Source: Chloroflexota bacterium (lineage in GTDB: Bacteria; Chloroflexota; JAHJIN01). Taken from it: a stretch of 64,000 bases of DNA. The position numbers and the translations under genes were made by a program. This document shows, one piece after another, positions 26,591-36,188 of the stretch. The stretch is from contig JAHJIN010000501.1 in assembly GCA_018823415.1 (NCBI GenBank), forward strand, positions 1 to 64,000, in the 5' to 3' direction. The notes under the pieces were generated by a model. That model searched no databases and was not told where the DNA came from. It saw nothing but the letters and a program-made list of their open reading frames with translations. Numbering within the stretch: position 1 is the first letter of the stretch; the number at the start of each line of letters is the position of its first letter.

Positions 26591-27133
26591 TTAGCCTACT
26601 TTGCCAGCCTTGCCAGCCTTGCGCCGGATCTGTTCGCCGGCGTACCGAATGCCCTTGCCCAAATAAGGCTCTGGCTTGCGGATAGCCCGAATTCGCGCGG
26701 CCACCTCGCCCACCAGTTCTTTGTCGATCCCCTGCACGCCCACACGCTGCGCGCCTTCCAGAGTAAACTTGATGCCCGCAGGCGGTTCCATCCGAACCGG
26801 GTGCGAATAACCAACCTGGATCTCGATCGCATCGCCGATCATCTGGGCCTTGTAGCCCACGCCGTGAATCTCCAAGTCCTTGCGATAGCCCTCGCTCACG
26901 CCGATGACCATGTTCGCCACCAGGGAGCGCGTGAGGCCATGAAATGCCTTGTGGCGTTTGCTGTCTGACGGGCGACGCACCACCAGGGTATCCCCTTCTT
27001 GTGTCACTTGCATGTCTGGCACTAATTCCCGTTCCAGCGTGCCCAGTGGCCCATGCACCGTGATATGTTGTCCTTCGAACTGGACTGTCACGCCCTGGGG
27101 CAGCGGAATGGGACGCAAACCTATTCGAGACAC
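26591..27133 (-). CDS. rplF: 50S ribosomal protein L6
   Basis: 180 residues: (V)[22 protein letters not shown], and the conserved [15 protein letters not shown] tail. The start is GTG at 27133 with GGAGGAGG upstream. An in-frame extension to 27259 would overlap rpsH and has no support. Confidence 0.97.
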   Translation of the reverse strand: MSRIGLRPIPLPQGVTVQFEGQHITVHGPLGTLERELVPDMQVTQEGDTLVVRRPSDSKRHKAFHGLTRSLVANMVIGVSEGYRKDLEIHGVGYKAQMIGDAIEIQVGYSHPVRMEPPAGIKFTLEGAQRVGVQGIDKELVGEVAARIRAIRKPEPYLGKGIRYAGEQIRRKAGKAGKVG

Positions 27134-27155
27134 CGCAACCTCCTCCAACCGACCT

Positions 27156-27545
27156 TTACCAGGCGAAGCACAGGACCTCGCCCCCCACGCCCAATCGGCG
27201 GGCCTGGCGCCCGGTGATGACCCCATGCGAGGTAGATAGCACGGCCACCCCCATTCCACTCAGCACCTTGGGGATATTGTCCTTGCCCACATATACCCGG
27301 CAGCCGGGCTTGCTTATCCGCTTGAGGCCAGACAGCACCGGCTCTTTGTCCGCATATTTGAGCCACACGCGCACGTTTTGCCGGGTGGCCTCGCGCTTGA
27401 CGCGAAAATCCTTAATGTAGCCCTCATCCTTGAGGATGCGCAGGACATCCAATTTGAGGCGTGATGCTGGCATCTCGACGCTTTCATGGCGCCCCATCTG
27501 CGCATTACGAATGCGGGTTAGCATATCTGCGATCGGATCTGTCAT
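27156..27545 (-). CDS. rpsH: 30S ribosomal protein S8
   Basis: 129 residues, MTDPIADMLTRIRNAQ at the start and LSTSHGVITGRQARRLGVGGEVLCFAW at the end. GGAGGG precedes the ATG. Confidence 0.98.
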   Translation of the reverse strand: MTDPIADMLTRIRNAQMGRHESVEMPASRLKLDVLRILKDEGYIKDFRVKREATRQNVRVWLKYADKEPVLSGLKRISKPGCRVYVGKDNIPKVLSGMGVAVLSTSHGVITGRQARRLGVGGEVLCFAW

Positions 27546-27561
27546 GGCTCTGAACCCTCCA

Positions 27562-27744
27562 TCACCAACTCGACTTGGTCACACCGGGGACCAAGCCCTG
27601 GGAGGCCAGATCGCGAAAGCAAATCCGGCACATGCCAAACCGCCGCATATAACCCCGCGGCCGGCCACAAATGCGACAGCGATTCCGCACCCGCACATCG
27701 TACTTGCGATTCTTTTCCCGCGCGATCATTGACTTTTTGGCCAA
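27562..27744 (-). CDS. rpsN: 30S ribosomal protein S14, zinc type
   Basis: 60 residues, with two zinc CxxC pairs, CRIC and CRIC, 12 residues apart ([12 protein letters not shown]). The start is most likely TTG at 27744: TTG-GCC-AAA-AAG gives the expected (M)AKKSMI N-terminus, and GGAGG lies 4-8 bases upstream. Confidence 0.96.
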   Translation of the reverse strand: MAKKSMIAREKNRKYDVRVRNRCRICGRPRGYMRRFGMCRICFRDLASQGLVPGVTKSSW

Positions 27745-27780
27745 CTCTACCTCCATATCAGCATACGCGCTGCCGAGCGC

Positions 27781-28329
27781 CTAATCTCGGAAAGGCAACC
27801 CTAACGCGTGCAACAAGGCCCTGCCTTCCGCATCCGTGTGAGCGGTGGTGACAATGCACACTTCTAAACCCCGCAGCTTGTCAATGCTATCGTAATCGAT
27901 CTCGGGAAAGATCAACTGCTCGCGCAGCCCAATGGTGTAATTGCCGCGCCCATCGAACGACTTGGCCGACAAGCCACGAAAGTCGCGAATACGGGGCAAT
28001 GCCACGTTGAACAGGCGATCCAGGAAATCATACATCCGGCGGCCGCGCAGGGTCACCGTCAAGCCCACCGGCATGCCGGCCCGCACCTTGAACGCAGCAA
28101 TGGATTTGCGTGCCCGCGTGACCACTGGTCGCTGGCCGGTAATGGCCACCATGTCTTTCATGGCCGCATCCAGCACTTTGGCATCGCGGATCGCTTCTCC
28201 CAACCCAATGTTGACCTTGACCTTGTGCAGGCCCGGAATTTCCATTACATTTTTGTAGCCAAACTCTTTGGCCAACACCGGCACCACTTCGTCCCGGTAA
28301 CGTTGTTGCAGCTTGGGCACCTGAGCCAT
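27781..28329 (-). CDS. rplE: 50S ribosomal protein L5
   Basis: 182 residues: [26 protein letters not shown] and [17 protein letters not shown]. Contacts 5S rRNA and the P-site tRNA. Preceded by a 107-base spacer with two predicted hairpins. Confidence 0.98.
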   Translation of the reverse strand: MAQVPKLQQRYRDEVVPVLAKEFGYKNVMEIPGLHKVKVNIGLGEAIRDAKVLDAAMKDMVAITGQRPVVTRARKSIAAFKVRAGMPVGLTVTLRGRRMYDFLDRLFNVALPRIRDFRGLSAKSFDGRGNYTIGLREQLIFPEIDYDSIDKLRGLEVCIVTTAHTDAEGRALLHALGLPFRD

Positions 28330-28349
28330 CTTTCCTCCAACTAGTCCCT

Positions 28350-28379
28350 AACCTGGATAAACCAGAGCCAACCAAGATA
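28350..28379 (-). promoter_or_regulatory. Conserved stem-loop ahead of rplE (copy 2)
   Basis: Sense-strand RNA CUUGG, a 15-base loop and CCAGG, 21 bases before the rplE start. It matches the element before rplP (30441-30470) at about 25 of 30 positions. All differences are transitions, and the one in the stem swaps a G-C for a G-U pair. Either a duplicated regulatory RNA or a repeat remnant. Confidence 0.55.
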
Positions 28380-28386
28380 ACGCTTC

Positions 28387-28418
28387 TGGAAATTCTTGCT
28401 CGTTGTACAAGAATTCCA
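28387..28418 (-). promoter_or_regulatory. Hairpin in the rplX-rplE spacer
   Basis: TGGAAATTCTTG (28387-28398) and CAAGAATTCCA (28408-28418) pair along 11 bp with one bulged base and a 9-base loop. No U-run follows on the sense strand, so it is more likely a processing or stability element than a terminator. Confidence 0.55.
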
Positions 28419-28436
28419 CGGGTTGGGCCTAAAGCG

Positions 28437-28781
28437 TCAGTCGATCAGATCGCCACACCGCCGGCAAACCCGCGACTTGGCGCCATCTTCTAGCACCTGA
28501 TTACCCACGCGAGCTGGTTTGTTACAATGCGGGCAGATCAGCGCCAGGTTTGCCACGTGGATGGATGCTTCAATGTCCACGATCCCGGCCTGCGTGCGCA
28601 CCCGGCCCGGGCGCAGGTGACGCTTGGCGATGTTTACCCCGGCCACGATGGCGCGGTCGCGATTCGAGTCTCGCTCACCGCTGCGCTTGACCTGTCCCGT
28701 GACGATCGAGCGGACCTCGCCTGTTTTGCCCCGGTCTTTGCCTTTCAAGACCAGTACCTTGTCGCCTTTTCTAATATGCAT
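28437..28781 (-). CDS. rplX: 50S ribosomal protein L24
   Basis: 114 residues: MHIRKGDKVLVLKGKDRGKTGEV (KOW motif), then VAGVNIAKRHLRP. The C-terminal part has two CxxC pairs (CPHC, CRRC), a zinc ribbon found in many L24 proteins. Confidence 0.97.
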   Translation of the reverse strand: MHIRKGDKVLVLKGKDRGKTGEVRSIVTGQVKRSGERDSNRDRAIVAGVNIAKRHLRPGRVRTQAGIVDIEASIHVANLALICPHCNKPARVGNQVLEDGAKSRVCRRCGDLID

Positions 28782-28810
28782 GCTCGTTCCTCACTTGCCG
28801 GCCCGGCGCC

Positions 28811-29179
28811 TTACAACACCTCTGGCGCCAGCGACACGATCTTCATAAAGTTCTTTTCGCGCAACTCGCGGGCCACCGGGCCAAACACGCGCGTGCCCCG
28901 GGGATTCATCCGCTCGTCCAAGATCACGGCCGCATTCTCGTCGAACCGAATATAGCTGCCATCTGAACGCCGATATTCCTTGGCGGTGCGCACGATGACG
29001 GCCTTGACGATGTCACTTTTTTTCACTGCGCCATTGGGGGTTGCTTGCTTGACGGTAGCCACGATAATATCGCCCACGCCGGCATATCGCCGCCGCGATC
29101 CTCCCAACACGCGAATACACATGATTACTTTGGCGCCCGTATTGTCGGCTACCTGGAGCCGGCTCTCTTGCTGGATCAT
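28811..29179 (-). CDS. rplN: 50S ribosomal protein L14
   Basis: 122 residues, [33 protein letters not shown]. The ATG overlaps the rpsQ stop by 4 bases (ATGA). Confidence 0.98.
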   Translation of the reverse strand: MIQQESRLQVADNTGAKVIMCIRVLGGSRRRYAGVGDIIVATVKQATPNGAVKKSDIVKAVIVRTAKEYRRSDGSYIRFDENAAVILDERMNPRGTRVFGPVARELREKNFMKIVSLAPEVL

Positions 29180-29652
29180 GCCACCACCTCAACCTCGGCG
29201 TCTGGGAGTGGAGCCTGATCCATGTCCAGGTCTTCTGGCTCAACGTCCGGCACTTGGACGTCTGCTTCCAGGTCTTCTGACTCAATGGCCGACACGTGAA
29301 CATCTGCTTCCAGATCTTCTGGCTCAATGGCCGGCACATGGGCGTCTGCTTCCAGGTCTTGCTCGGTCACCTGCAAACCATGTCCAATGATCTCGACCAC
29401 GCGCCAGCGCTTGTGGCGGCTCAGCGGTCGCGTTTCCACAATGCGCACCATATCGCCTTCTTGGCAGATTTCGTTTTCGTCGTGAGCCATAAAGCGCTTG
29501 GTCTGCTTGATGATCTTGTGATACAGAGGATGACGCGTCAAGCGTTCCACTGCCACCACCACTGTTTTGTCCATCTTGTCGCTGACCACCCGGCCCACCT
29601 GGATCTTACGACCGGTCTCTGCCGGGGTCAACCCTTGAATCTCTGCACTCAC
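29176..29652 (-). CDS. rpsQ: 30S ribosomal protein S17 with an acidic repeat tail
   Basis: 158 residues, about 70 more than usual. The S17 OB-fold core is [28 protein letters not shown] and [19 protein letters not shown]. After GHGLQVTEQ the protein continues with three 14-residue acidic repeats of the form DLEAD-x-x-V-x-x-(I/V)-E-x-E and a degenerate fourth. The start is GTG at 29652 (GGAGGCAGGAC upstream); the 16 residues before it are not needed. The DNA repeats are in frame and intact, so the tail is translated unless processed. The tail would be strongly negative at the 30S solvent side. Neighbours are standard. Confidence 0.95.
   Translation of the reverse strand: MSAEIQGLTPAETGRKIQVGRVVSDKMDKTVVVAVERLTRHPLYHKIIKQTKRFMAHDENEICQEGDMVRIVETRPLSRHKRWRVVEIIGHGLQVTEQDLEADAHVPAIEPEDLEADVHVSAIESEDLEADVQVPDVEPEDLDMDQAPLPDAEVEVVA
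29225..29350 (-). repeat. Three 42-bp tandem repeats within rpsQ
   Basis: Copies at 29225-29266, 29267-29308 and 29309-29350 begin TCCAG(G/A)TCTTCTG on the plus strand and encode the acidic 14-residue units. A partial fourth copy starts at 29351. Length is a multiple of 3, so copy-number changes keep the frame. Confidence 0.95.
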
Positions 29653-29677
29653 GTCCTGCCTCCTTTGCGTCTGCTGG

Positions 29678-29950
29678 CTATTCCAGCTCTCCGTACGCAC
29701 GCTCCCAGGCTTGGATCTCTAGCTCTCGGCGCAGCGTCTCCCAGCGGGCCACCTGACGACGCACCAGCCGCAGCCGCTTGTAGTTCTTGAGTTGTCGGGT
29801 CGCCAATTGAAACCGCAGATTGAACAACTCTTGCTTGTTATCCTGGATCTGCTGATCGATCTCGGCGATCACGCTGTCGAATTCATGGTCAGATCTGGCA
29901 GCGCGTTGGCGCCATTCGTCTGCCAGTTTGAGCGATTCCCAGCTCTTCAT
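29678..29950 (-). CDS. rpmC: 50S ribosomal protein L29
   Basis: 90 residues. The core [33 protein letters not shown] is L29. The N-terminus is about 20-25 residues longer than most L29 proteins ([21 protein letters not shown]...). Start overlaps nothing; 2 bases separate it from rplP. Confidence 0.93.
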   Translation of the reverse strand: MKSWESLKLADEWRQRAARSDHEFDSVIAEIDQQIQDNKQELFNLRFQLATRQLKNYKRLRLVRRQVARWETLRRELEIQAWERAYGELE

Positions 29951-29952
29951 GA

Positions 29953-30381
29953 TTACTTTTCCCCTCCGCCCTGATCCGCCCTGGTCACCAGCCGGGTCCT
30001 GATGGGTAGTTTGTGGCTGGCCAATCGCAGAGCCTCACGGGCCAGGTCCTCGCGCACACCGGCGACTTCGAACAGGATGCGGCCGGGCTTGACCACGGCC
30101 ACGTGATGATCGGGTATGCCCTTGCCGCTACCCATGCGGGTTTCGGCCGGCTTTTGGGTGACGGGTTTGTCTGGAAAGACCCGGATCCAGATCTTGCCGC
30201 CACGCCGCACATGGCGCGTGGCCGCGCGGCGGGCTGCCTCGATCTGGCGGCTGGTCAGCCAGCAAGGCTCCAATGCCTGCAATGCAAATTCGCCAAAGGC
30301 AATGGTAGCGCCCCGTTGGGCCTGGCCTTTCATCCGGCCGCGATGAACTTTGCGGTATTTTTCTTTCTTGGGCATCAACAT
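29953..30381 (-). CDS. rplP: 50S ribosomal protein L16
   Basis: 142 residues: [22 protein letters not shown] and [21 protein letters not shown]. Two possible starts (30381, 30375); AGGAG fits the first. A spacer of 103 bases with a stem-loop precedes it. Confidence 0.97.
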   Translation of the reverse strand: MLMPKKEKYRKVHRGRMKGQAQRGATIAFGEFALQALEPCWLTSRQIEAARRAATRHVRRGGKIWIRVFPDKPVTQKPAETRMGSGKGIPDHHVAVVKPGRILFEVAGVREDLAREALRLASHKLPIRTRLVTRADQGGGEK

Positions 30382-30440
30382 CGTCGTCTCTCCTGCCGGC
30401 GCTGGTCTTGATCGTGGAACATGCGCCGGTCGTCATACCC

Positions 30441-30470
30441 AACCTGGGTGAACCAGAACCAACCAGGTCG
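30441..30470 (-). promoter_or_regulatory. Conserved stem-loop ahead of rplP (copy 1)
   Basis: Sense-strand RNA ACCUGG, 15-base loop, CCAGGU (30442-30468). It is the counterpart of 28350-28379. The loop UUGGYUCUGGUUYAY is the conserved part. It lies 61 bases before the rplP start. Confidence 0.55.
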
Positions 30471-30484
30471 ATGCGGGCTATTGC

Positions 30485-31147
30485 CTAGGCACTGGCCGGT
30501 TCGGCCGGCGCCGATTTTTCGGGGATCACATCGCCTTTATAAATCCATACCTTGACGCCAATCTGCCCCAAGGTGGTCGAGGCTTCGGCCCGGGCATAGT
30601 CAATGTCTGCGCGCAAGGTATGCAGGGGCACCCGACCATCGTGCTGCCATTCTGAACGGCTCATCTCGGCCCCGGCCAGGCGCCCACTGCACCGTATCTT
30701 GGCCCCCTCGGCGCCGGATCGCATGGCGCGCCATACACCCTGGCGCATGGCCCGGCGGAACGAGATCCGCCGCTCGATTTGCTCGGCCACATTCTGAGCC
30801 ACCAGATAGGCGTTCAACTCGGGCTGGCGCACCTCTTGGATATCGATCCGCACGCGCGCGCCGGTCATGTTCTCCAGATCGCGCCGCAGGGCCTCTACCT
30901 TGGTGCCGCCCTTGCCGATCACCATCCCGGGCTTGGCCGCGTGCAGCGTGATATTGATCCGCCGGCCAGAGCGCTCAATGTCTACCTGGGCGAGCCCGGC
31001 TGACGCCAACTCTTTCATGAGCCACGCACGCAGACGCAGGTCCTCGTGCAATTGATTCACATAATCATCGCCCTCGGCAAACCACCGTGATCGCCAAGTT
31101 GTCGTCGTGCCCAGTCGAAAGCCAATCGGTTGTACCTTGCGTCCCAA
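30485..31147 (-). CDS. rpsC: 30S ribosomal protein S3
   Basis: 220 residues: [15 protein letters not shown] domain with [19 protein letters not shown], and [28 protein letters not shown]. Ends in a short Ala/Pro tail. Confidence 0.98.
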   Translation of the reverse strand: MGRKVQPIGFRLGTTTTWRSRWFAEGDDYVNQLHEDLRLRAWLMKELASAGLAQVDIERSGRRINITLHAAKPGMVIGKGGTKVEALRRDLENMTGARVRIDIQEVRQPELNAYLVAQNVAEQIERRISFRRAMRQGVWRAMRSGAEGAKIRCSGRLAGAEMSRSEWQHDGRVPLHTLRADIDYARAEASTTLGQIGVKVWIYKGDVIPEKSAPAEPASA

Positions 31148-31190
31148 GTCGTATCCCTCCTGTCAGACTCTATGGCATGGCCCAGCCTGA

Positions 31191-31538
31191 TTACTCGTAT
31201 ACTTCGCGCACCACCACCTGGATGTGGCTGGAGCGCCGGCGCATCATCTTGTAGCGACCCCGGGCCCCGGGGCGCCAGTGCTTGGTATTGCGCGTGCGGC
31301 CGGCCCCATCAATGCTGATCTCGGCCACATACAATTCGTCGAGTTCCAGGCCAAACCGATCATCCGCATTGGCTGCCGCCGACTGCACAACCTTGGACAC
31401 GCTACGGGCCGAAGTGCCCGGCAAGTACGCCAGTGTCGCCAAGGCCTGCGGCACTGGTTTGCCGCGGACGACATCTGCGATACGCCGTAACTTGGTTGGT
31501 GATGTATGCACAAATCTTGCAACTGCTTTCGCTTCCAT
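31191..31538 (-). CDS. rplV: 50S ribosomal protein L22
   Basis: 115 residues: VHTSPTKLRRIADVVRGKPVPQAL and DGAGRTRNTKHWRPGARGRYKMMRRRSSH, the exit-tunnel hairpin. Follows rpsS by 22 bases. Confidence 0.98.
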   Translation of the reverse strand: MEAKAVARFVHTSPTKLRRIADVVRGKPVPQALATLAYLPGTSARSVSKVVQSAAANADDRFGLELDELYVAEISIDGAGRTRNTKHWRPGARGRYKMMRRRSSHIQVVVREVYE

Positions 31539-31560
31539 GGCATCCCCTCAATTACGCCTG

Positions 31561-31839
31561 CTAGCGCCGCGCCTTTTTCTCCCGGGCCGAATGCCCACGA
31601 TAGAACCGGGTGGGAGCAAACTCGCCCAGCTTGTGCCCCACCATATTCTCCGAGACATATACTGGCACGTGCCGCCGGCCATCATGCACTGCGATCGTGT
31701 GCCCCACAAACTCGGGCGAGACGGTGCTTGCCCGGGACCACGTCTTGAGCACACGCTTGCGCCCGGTACGATTCATGTCCATGACCCGCGCCAGCAACCG
31801 CTCGTCAATATAGGGGCCTTTTTTCAACGATCTAGACAC
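31561..31839 (-). CDS. rpsS: 30S ribosomal protein S19
   Basis: 92 residues: (V)[18 protein letters not shown] and FRGHSARE-like [14 protein letters not shown]. The start is GTG at 31839 with AAGGAGG upstream. The upstream open frame overlaps rplB and is not used. Confidence 0.97.
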   Translation of the reverse strand: MSRSLKKGPYIDERLLARVMDMNRTGRKRVLKTWSRASTVSPEFVGHTIAVHDGRRHVPVYVSENMVGHKLGEFAPTRFYRGHSAREKKARR

Positions 31840-31906
31840 AGCATTTCCTCCTTGCAGCCGCTCGGCTCGTGCAGCCCACAACGGCCACCCGGCCAGCGCA
31901 TTCTGG

Positions 31907-32737
31907 CTACTTTTTGCGTCGCCGCACAATCCACTTGCTGCTGGTTTTCTTTTTTGTCCGGGTTCGATACCCCAGGGTAGGCTTGCCCCACGGACTCTTG
32001 GGACCGGGCATACCAATGGGTGTCCGGCCTTCGCCGCCGCCGTGTGGGTGATCGCGCGGCGACATGGCCGAACCGCGGACCTCTGGTCGCCGACCCATAT
32101 GGCGCGACCGACCGGCCTTGCCCACCTTGACGCGCGCGTGGTCCAGGTTCCCCACCTGACCAACGGTGGCCATGCACCGCACGCTAATCAGGCGCACCTC
32201 GCTGGAAGGCAGACGCACGTGGGCATATGGCCCTTCTTTGGCCATCAACTGCGCCGCTACGCCGGCCGAACGCACCAATTGTCCACCCCGACCCGGCTGC
32301 AATTCGATGTTGTGGATCATGGTACCCACCGGGATGTTCTCGATCGGCAACGCATTACCCACCCGGATGTCAGCCTCGGGACCAGACATGATCCGATCAT
32401 CAACCTTGAGACCCGTGGGGGCCACGATATAGCGCTTTTCGCCATCGGCATAATGGATCAGCGCAATACGCGCCGATCGGTTGGGATCATACTCGATGGT
32501 CGCCACACGCCCCGGCACGCCAAACTTGTCGCGCTTGAAATCAATCACCCGATAACGCCGTTTATGCCCGCCGCCCCGATGTCGGACTGTGATCTTGCCG
32601 CGCACATTGCGACCGCTCGTTTTCTTGAGCGGTTTCAGCAAGGATCTTTCTGGCTTGGTCTTGGTGATCTCTTCAAATGTAGAGGCACTCATCCCACGCC
32701 GGCCCGGCGAGGTGGGCTTGTATACCTTTATCGCCAT
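31907..32737 (-). CDS. rplB: 50S ribosomal protein L2
   Basis: 276 residues: [28 protein letters not shown], and the peptidyl-transferase-near [18 protein letters not shown] with its conserved histidine. 68 bases to rpsS. Confidence 0.98.
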   Translation of the reverse strand: MAIKVYKPTSPGRRGMSASTFEEITKTKPERSLLKPLKKTSGRNVRGKITVRHRGGGHKRRYRVIDFKRDKFGVPGRVATIEYDPNRSARIALIHYADGEKRYIVAPTGLKVDDRIMSGPEADIRVGNALPIENIPVGTMIHNIELQPGRGGQLVRSAGVAAQLMAKEGPYAHVRLPSSEVRLISVRCMATVGQVGNLDHARVKVGKAGRSRHMGRRPEVRGSAMSPRDHPHGGGEGRTPIGMPGPKSPWGKPTLGYRTRTKKKTSSKWIVRRRKK

Positions 32738-32777
32738 ACGCTCATCGCTCCTGCATCAATATCATGGGCCTGGCCAA

Positions 32778-33068
32778 CTAGACGCCTTCGTAAAACTCGA
32801 TGCGCTGACCTGGCTTGATTGTCACAATAGCCTTTTTTCGCTTGGGCGTCTTCCCATAAATGGGACGCCGCCAGCCCCGGCGTTTCTTGCCCGGGATGGC
32901 CACCGTGTTTACCTTGATCACATCCACACGAAAGATCGTCTCCACGGCCTCTTTGATCTGGATCTTGTTGGCCTCTGGCGCCACCTCAAAGGTGTATTTC
33001 CCATCGCGCGCCAATGCCATCGCCCGCTCGCTCACAATAGGCTGGCGAATCACCTCATAGATATTCAT
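32778..33068 (-). CDS. rplW: 50S ribosomal protein L23
   Basis: 96 residues: [17 protein letters not shown] and YTFEVAPEANKIQIKEAVETIF. Docks trigger factor and SRP at the tunnel exit. Overlaps the rplD stop by 4 bases. Confidence 0.98.
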   Translation of the reverse strand: MNIYEVIRQPIVSERAMALARDGKYTFEVAPEANKIQIKEAVETIFRVDVIKVNTVAIPGKKRRGWRRPIYGKTPKRKKAIVTIKPGQRIEFYEGV

Positions 33069-33718
33069 GCCTCATCCTCCACGGCTGGTGCTGCCACAGC
33101 ATCCCACAGATCGTGGATTACGCTCAACGCCCCCACGGGCATCAGCAGCGTGTCATACTTGAGCAAATCTCGGATGTTGAGATAATTCACGCGCAGCGTC
33201 TTCACCCCGGTGATGTTGCGCGCCGAACGCTCCACCAACTCGTCGGTCTCTGGCAACGCAATGAGCACCGAGTTGCCCACCGGCAACTGGCCCAAGATCG
33301 CCAGCATGTCTTTGGTGCGGGACTGCTCCAATGGCAATGCGTCCACCAGCACGATTTGCTTGTCGCGCGCCTTGACCGACAGGGCTGAACGCAAGGCCAG
33401 ACGACGCATGCGCTTGGGCATTTTCTGCTCATAGCTGCGCGGATGTGGCCCAAAAACGACACCCCCACCACGCCAGTGGGGCGCGCGCCGCGTACCTTGG
33501 CGGGCCCGGCCAGTGCCTTTTTGCCGCCAGGGCTTGGCCCCACCGCCCCGCACATCGCCGCGGGTCTTGGTCTGATGTGTCCCCAGACGCGCGTTGGCCT
33601 GTTGCCGCATCAATGCCTGGTGCATGACCGGGATGTTGATGGGCGCGGCAAAGATATAATCGCTCACTTGGACGCGATCCACAACCTCGCCAGTGACATT
33701 GTAAACGTCAAATTCCAC
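33065..33718 (-). CDS. rplD: 50S ribosomal protein L4
   Basis: 217 residues: the extended loop [46 protein letters not shown] is intact. GTG start at 33718 after AGGAG; the in-frame extension to 33757 has no site. In E. coli L4 represses its own operon; no equivalent leader was recognised here. Confidence 0.97.
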   Translation of the reverse strand: MEFDVYNVTGEVVDRVQVSDYIFAAPINIPVMHQALMRQQANARLGTHQTKTRGDVRGGGAKPWRQKGTGRARQGTRRAPHWRGGGVVFGPHPRSYEQKMPKRMRRLALRSALSVKARDKQIVLVDALPLEQSRTKDMLAILGQLPVGNSVLIALPETDELVERSARNITGVKTLRVNYLNIRDLLKYDTLLMPVGALSVIHDLWDAVAAPAVEDEA

Positions 33719-33789
33719 GGTACACTCCTGCCACCTACATCGCCCGCTGCCGGGCAACGGTTAAAAGTTCTTGTCCTTGTGGTGAAGGT

Positions 33790-34410
33790 TTAGGATTTCA
33801 CAGCCTGCCGAATGATCAGCAGCCCATCTTTGGCGCCGGGCACGGCCCCGCGTACGAGCAACAGGTTGCGCGCCGGATCTGCCAGCACCACTTCCAGGTT
33901 TTGCACCGTCACGCGCTCACCACCCATACGCCCGGGCATCCGCTTGCCCTTGAAGACACGGCCCGGGGTCGTGCCAGAAGCAAGGGAACCCGGGGCCCGC
34001 AGCCGGTCAGACTGCCCATGCGTGCGCGGGCCGCCCTTGAAATGATGCCGCTTGACCACGCCGGCAAAACCTTTGCCTTTGGACACACCAACCACATCTA
34101 CCTTGTCGCCCGGTTCAAACATGCCCACGTCGATCTGGTCGCCTACTTGGGCGGCCTCGTCTGGCGCAGTGCGAAACTCGCGCAAATAGCGCACCGGGTC
34201 CAGGCCCTTGAGATGCCCTCGGCGTGGCCGATTCAACCGCTTGACCGCCCCAAACCCCAATTGCACCGCTGCATAGCCATCGCGATCAGCAGTTTTGACC
34301 TGGGTCACCACGCACGGCCCGGCCTCGATCACCGTCACCGGGATCACCAGCCCCCGCTCGTCAAACACCTGGGTCATGCCCACTTTGCGGCCCAAAATGC
34401 CCTTGATCAT
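33790..34410 (-). CDS. rplC: 50S ribosomal protein L3
   Basis: 206 residues: [52 protein letters not shown] and [19 protein letters not shown]. The ATG at 34410 is preferred over a GTG four codons upstream. A spacer of 93 bases to rpsJ contains a long inverted repeat. Confidence 0.97.
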   Translation of the reverse strand: MIKGILGRKVGMTQVFDERGLVIPVTVIEAGPCVVTQVKTADRDGYAAVQLGFGAVKRLNRPRRGHLKGLDPVRYLREFRTAPDEAAQVGDQIDVGMFEPGDKVDVVGVSKGKGFAGVVKRHHFKGGPRTHGQSDRLRAPGSLASGTTPGRVFKGKRMPGRMGGERVTVQNLEVVLADPARNLLLVRGAVPGAKDGLLIIRQAVKS

Positions 34411-34436
34411 GTTTTCACTCACCCAAAGAGACGGCA

Positions 34437-34491
34437 GACAACTGTTGGTCGCCGGATCGGCCAGCCGATAGGACCAACGCCAACAGTTGTC
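34437..34491 (-). promoter_or_regulatory. Inverted repeat with two competing hairpins, rpsJ-rplC spacer
   Basis: Outer arms GACAACTGTTGG (34437-34448) and CCAACAGTTGTC (34480-34491) are perfect over 12 bp. Inner arms GTTGGTC (34444-34450) and GACCAAC (34472-34478) share the GTTGG and so compete with the outer stem. No U-run follows on the sense strand. The layout resembles a two-state switch in the S10 operon, ahead of rplC. Confidence 0.6.
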
Positions 34492-34503
34492 GGCCGTTTG
34501 TAG

Positions 34504-34812
34504 TTACAGCTTGATCTCGATATCGACACCGGCCGGCAGGTTCAGACGCATCAGAGCATCCACCGTCTTGGGGGCCGGCTCCACAATGTCGATGAGACGT
34601 TTGTGGGTCCGCACCTCAAACTGCTCCTGCGAGTCCTTGTCAATGAACGGGGACCGGATCACAGAGAACTTTTCGATCCGAGTCGGCAACGGCACCGGCC
34701 CGACCACTCTGGCCCCAGTCCGCTCGGCCGTCTCTACGATTTGGATAGACGACTGGTCCAAGACACGATGATCATAGGCTTTGAGCCGGATCCGGATGCG
34801 CTGTTTCGACAT
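34504..34812 (-). CDS. rpsJ: 30S ribosomal protein S10
   Basis: 102 residues: [42 protein letters not shown]. Also the NusE transcription antitermination factor. 19 bases after tuf. Confidence 0.98.
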   Translation of the reverse strand: MSKQRIRIRLKAYDHRVLDQSSIQIVETAERTGARVVGPVPLPTRIEKFSVIRSPFIDKDSQEQFEVRTHKRLIDIVEPAPKTVDALMRLNLPAGVDIEIKL

Positions 34813-34831
34813 AACCTATTCCCCTATACCT

Positions 34832-36055
34832 TTATTGAGTGATCTCGGTGACGGTGCCAGCGCCGATGGTGCGACCACCCTCGCGGATGGCAAATCGCAC
34901 GCCTCGATGCAACGCGACGGGCTCGATCAGTTCCACGTTCATCTCGATATGATCGCCTGGCAGCACCATCTCGACCCCTTCCGGGAGAAAGACAGAGCCA
35001 GTCACATCGGTGGTCTGGATGTAAAACTGGGGTCGATACCCATCAAAGAACGCCTTGTGCCGGCCGCCTTCTTCTTTGGTCAGCACGTACACTTCGGCCT
35101 TGAACTTGGTGTGCGGCTTGATCGAGCCGGGAGCCGCCAATACCTGCCCCCGCTGCACCTCGTCACGGTCTACACCACGCAGCAGACAACCCACGTTGTC
35201 ACCAGCTTGCCCAAAGTCCAGGCTCTTTTTGAACATTTCCACGTCGGTGACGATGGTCTTGCGAACTTCCTCGCTCTTGCCCACGATCTCGGCCGGGTCC
35301 ATGCGGTTGATCCGGCCCTGGTCAATGCGGCCGGTCACCACGGTGCCACGCCCCTTGATGCTGAACACGTCCTCGATGAACATGAGGAACGGCTTGTCCA
35401 CGTCGCGTGCCGGGGTGGGTATGTACTCGTCGATCACCCGCGCCAGCTCCCAAATACAGGCATATTCCGGAGCATCGGGGTCGGTGTTGGTGCTCGCCAG
35501 GGCCTGCAGGGCGCTGCCGCGCACAATGGGCGTCTCGTCGCCGGGGAACTCGTACTTGTTCAATAGGTCCCGCAGCTCTAGCTCCACCAGTTCCAACAGG
35601 TCCTCGTCTTCCGCGGGGACCTTGTCTACCTTGTTCAAGAAAATCACGACGGCCGGCACTTCTACCTGGTGCGCCAGCAGAATGTGCTCGCGCGTCTGCG
35701 GCATGGGGCCTTCCGACGCATCCACCACCAACACAGCGCCGTCCATCTGCGCTGCGCCGGTGATCATGTTCTTGATATAGTCATGGTGACCGGGGCAGTC
35801 CACATGGGCATAGTGCCGATTCTCGGTCTCGTATTCCACGTGGGCAATAGCTACGGTCAGGATTTTGGTGGCGTCACGGCGGAACATCTTGGCGTCCGCC
35901 TTGGCAACCTGGTCGTACGACTGGGCTGTCGCAAAGCCCTTGAGAGACAACGTCTTGGTCAGTGCCGCCGTCAACGTGGTCTTGCCATGGTCGATATGGC
36001 CGATGGTGCCCACGTTTACGTGAGGCTTGGTCCGCTCAAACTTTTTCTTCCCCAT
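34832..36055 (-). CDS. tuf: Elongation factor Tu, atypical switch I
   Basis: 407 residues, delivering aminoacyl-tRNA to the ribosome. The P-loop GHIDHGKT (19-26), DCPGH (86-90) and NKVD (141-144) are present, as are domains 2 and 3 ([36 protein letters not shown]). Switch I is abnormal: where nearly all EF-Tu proteins read E-K-x-R-G-I-T-I before HVEY, this one reads [14 protein letters not shown] before HVEY (residues 58-71). That is about five residues more, with Arg-Gly lost and only the Mg-ligand threonine (Thr67) kept. The residue after the catalytic His90 is His instead of Ala. The gene is in the normal str position after fusA. No second tuf is in the window, so a canonical copy elsewhere cannot be excluded. 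Confidence 0.93.
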   Translation of the reverse strand: MGKKKFERTKPHVNVGTIGHIDHGKTTLTAALTKTLSLKGFATAQSYDQVAKADAKMFRRDATKILTVAIAHVEYETENRHYAHVDCPGHHDYIKNMITGAAQMDGAVLVVDASEGPMPQTREHILLAHQVEVPAVVIFLNKVDKVPAEDEDLLELVELELRDLLNKYEFPGDETPIVRGSALQALASTNTDPDAPEYACIWELARVIDEYIPTPARDVDKPFLMFIEDVFSIKGRGTVVTGRIDQGRINRMDPAEIVGKSEEVRKTIVTDVEMFKKSLDFGQAGDNVGCLLRGVDRDEVQRGQVLAAPGSIKPHTKFKAEVYVLTKEEGGRHKAFFDGYRPQFYIQTTDVTGSVFLPEGVEMVLPGDHIEMNVELIEPVALHRGVRFAIREGGRTIGAGTVTEITQ

Positions 36056-36112
36056 GCTAGTTTCCTCCTACTGGTAACGATCCTTGGTAAGCAAATTTCT
36101 TTTTTTCACACG

Positions 36113-36144
36113 ATTATATGCGCGCTGCCGTTCCAGGCTGTAAA
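36113..36144 (-). promoter_or_regulatory. Possible weak promoter ahead of tuf
   Basis: In the 133-base fusA-tuf spacer the minus strand has TATAAT (36113-36118) but the best -35, TTTACA (36139-36144), is 20 bases away. A stronger -35 was not found, so activity is doubtful. Otherwise the spacer holds an A-rich tract and the tuf ribosome binding site (AGGAGGAAA). Confidence 0.3.
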
Positions 36145-36188
36145 CATGCACCGCAAATCACATTCCTGGTTCATCATACCTGATGGGC

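Noticed and set aside
29225-29350. Three 42-bp repeats as a possible CRISPR-like array
   Set aside because: Contiguous copies with no spacers, in frame within rpsQ; a coding tandem repeat.
36119-36160. Candidate tRNA or small RNA in the fusA-tuf spacer
   Set aside because: No cloverleaf or conserved tRNA bases were found; only an A-rich tract and a weak promoter-like box.
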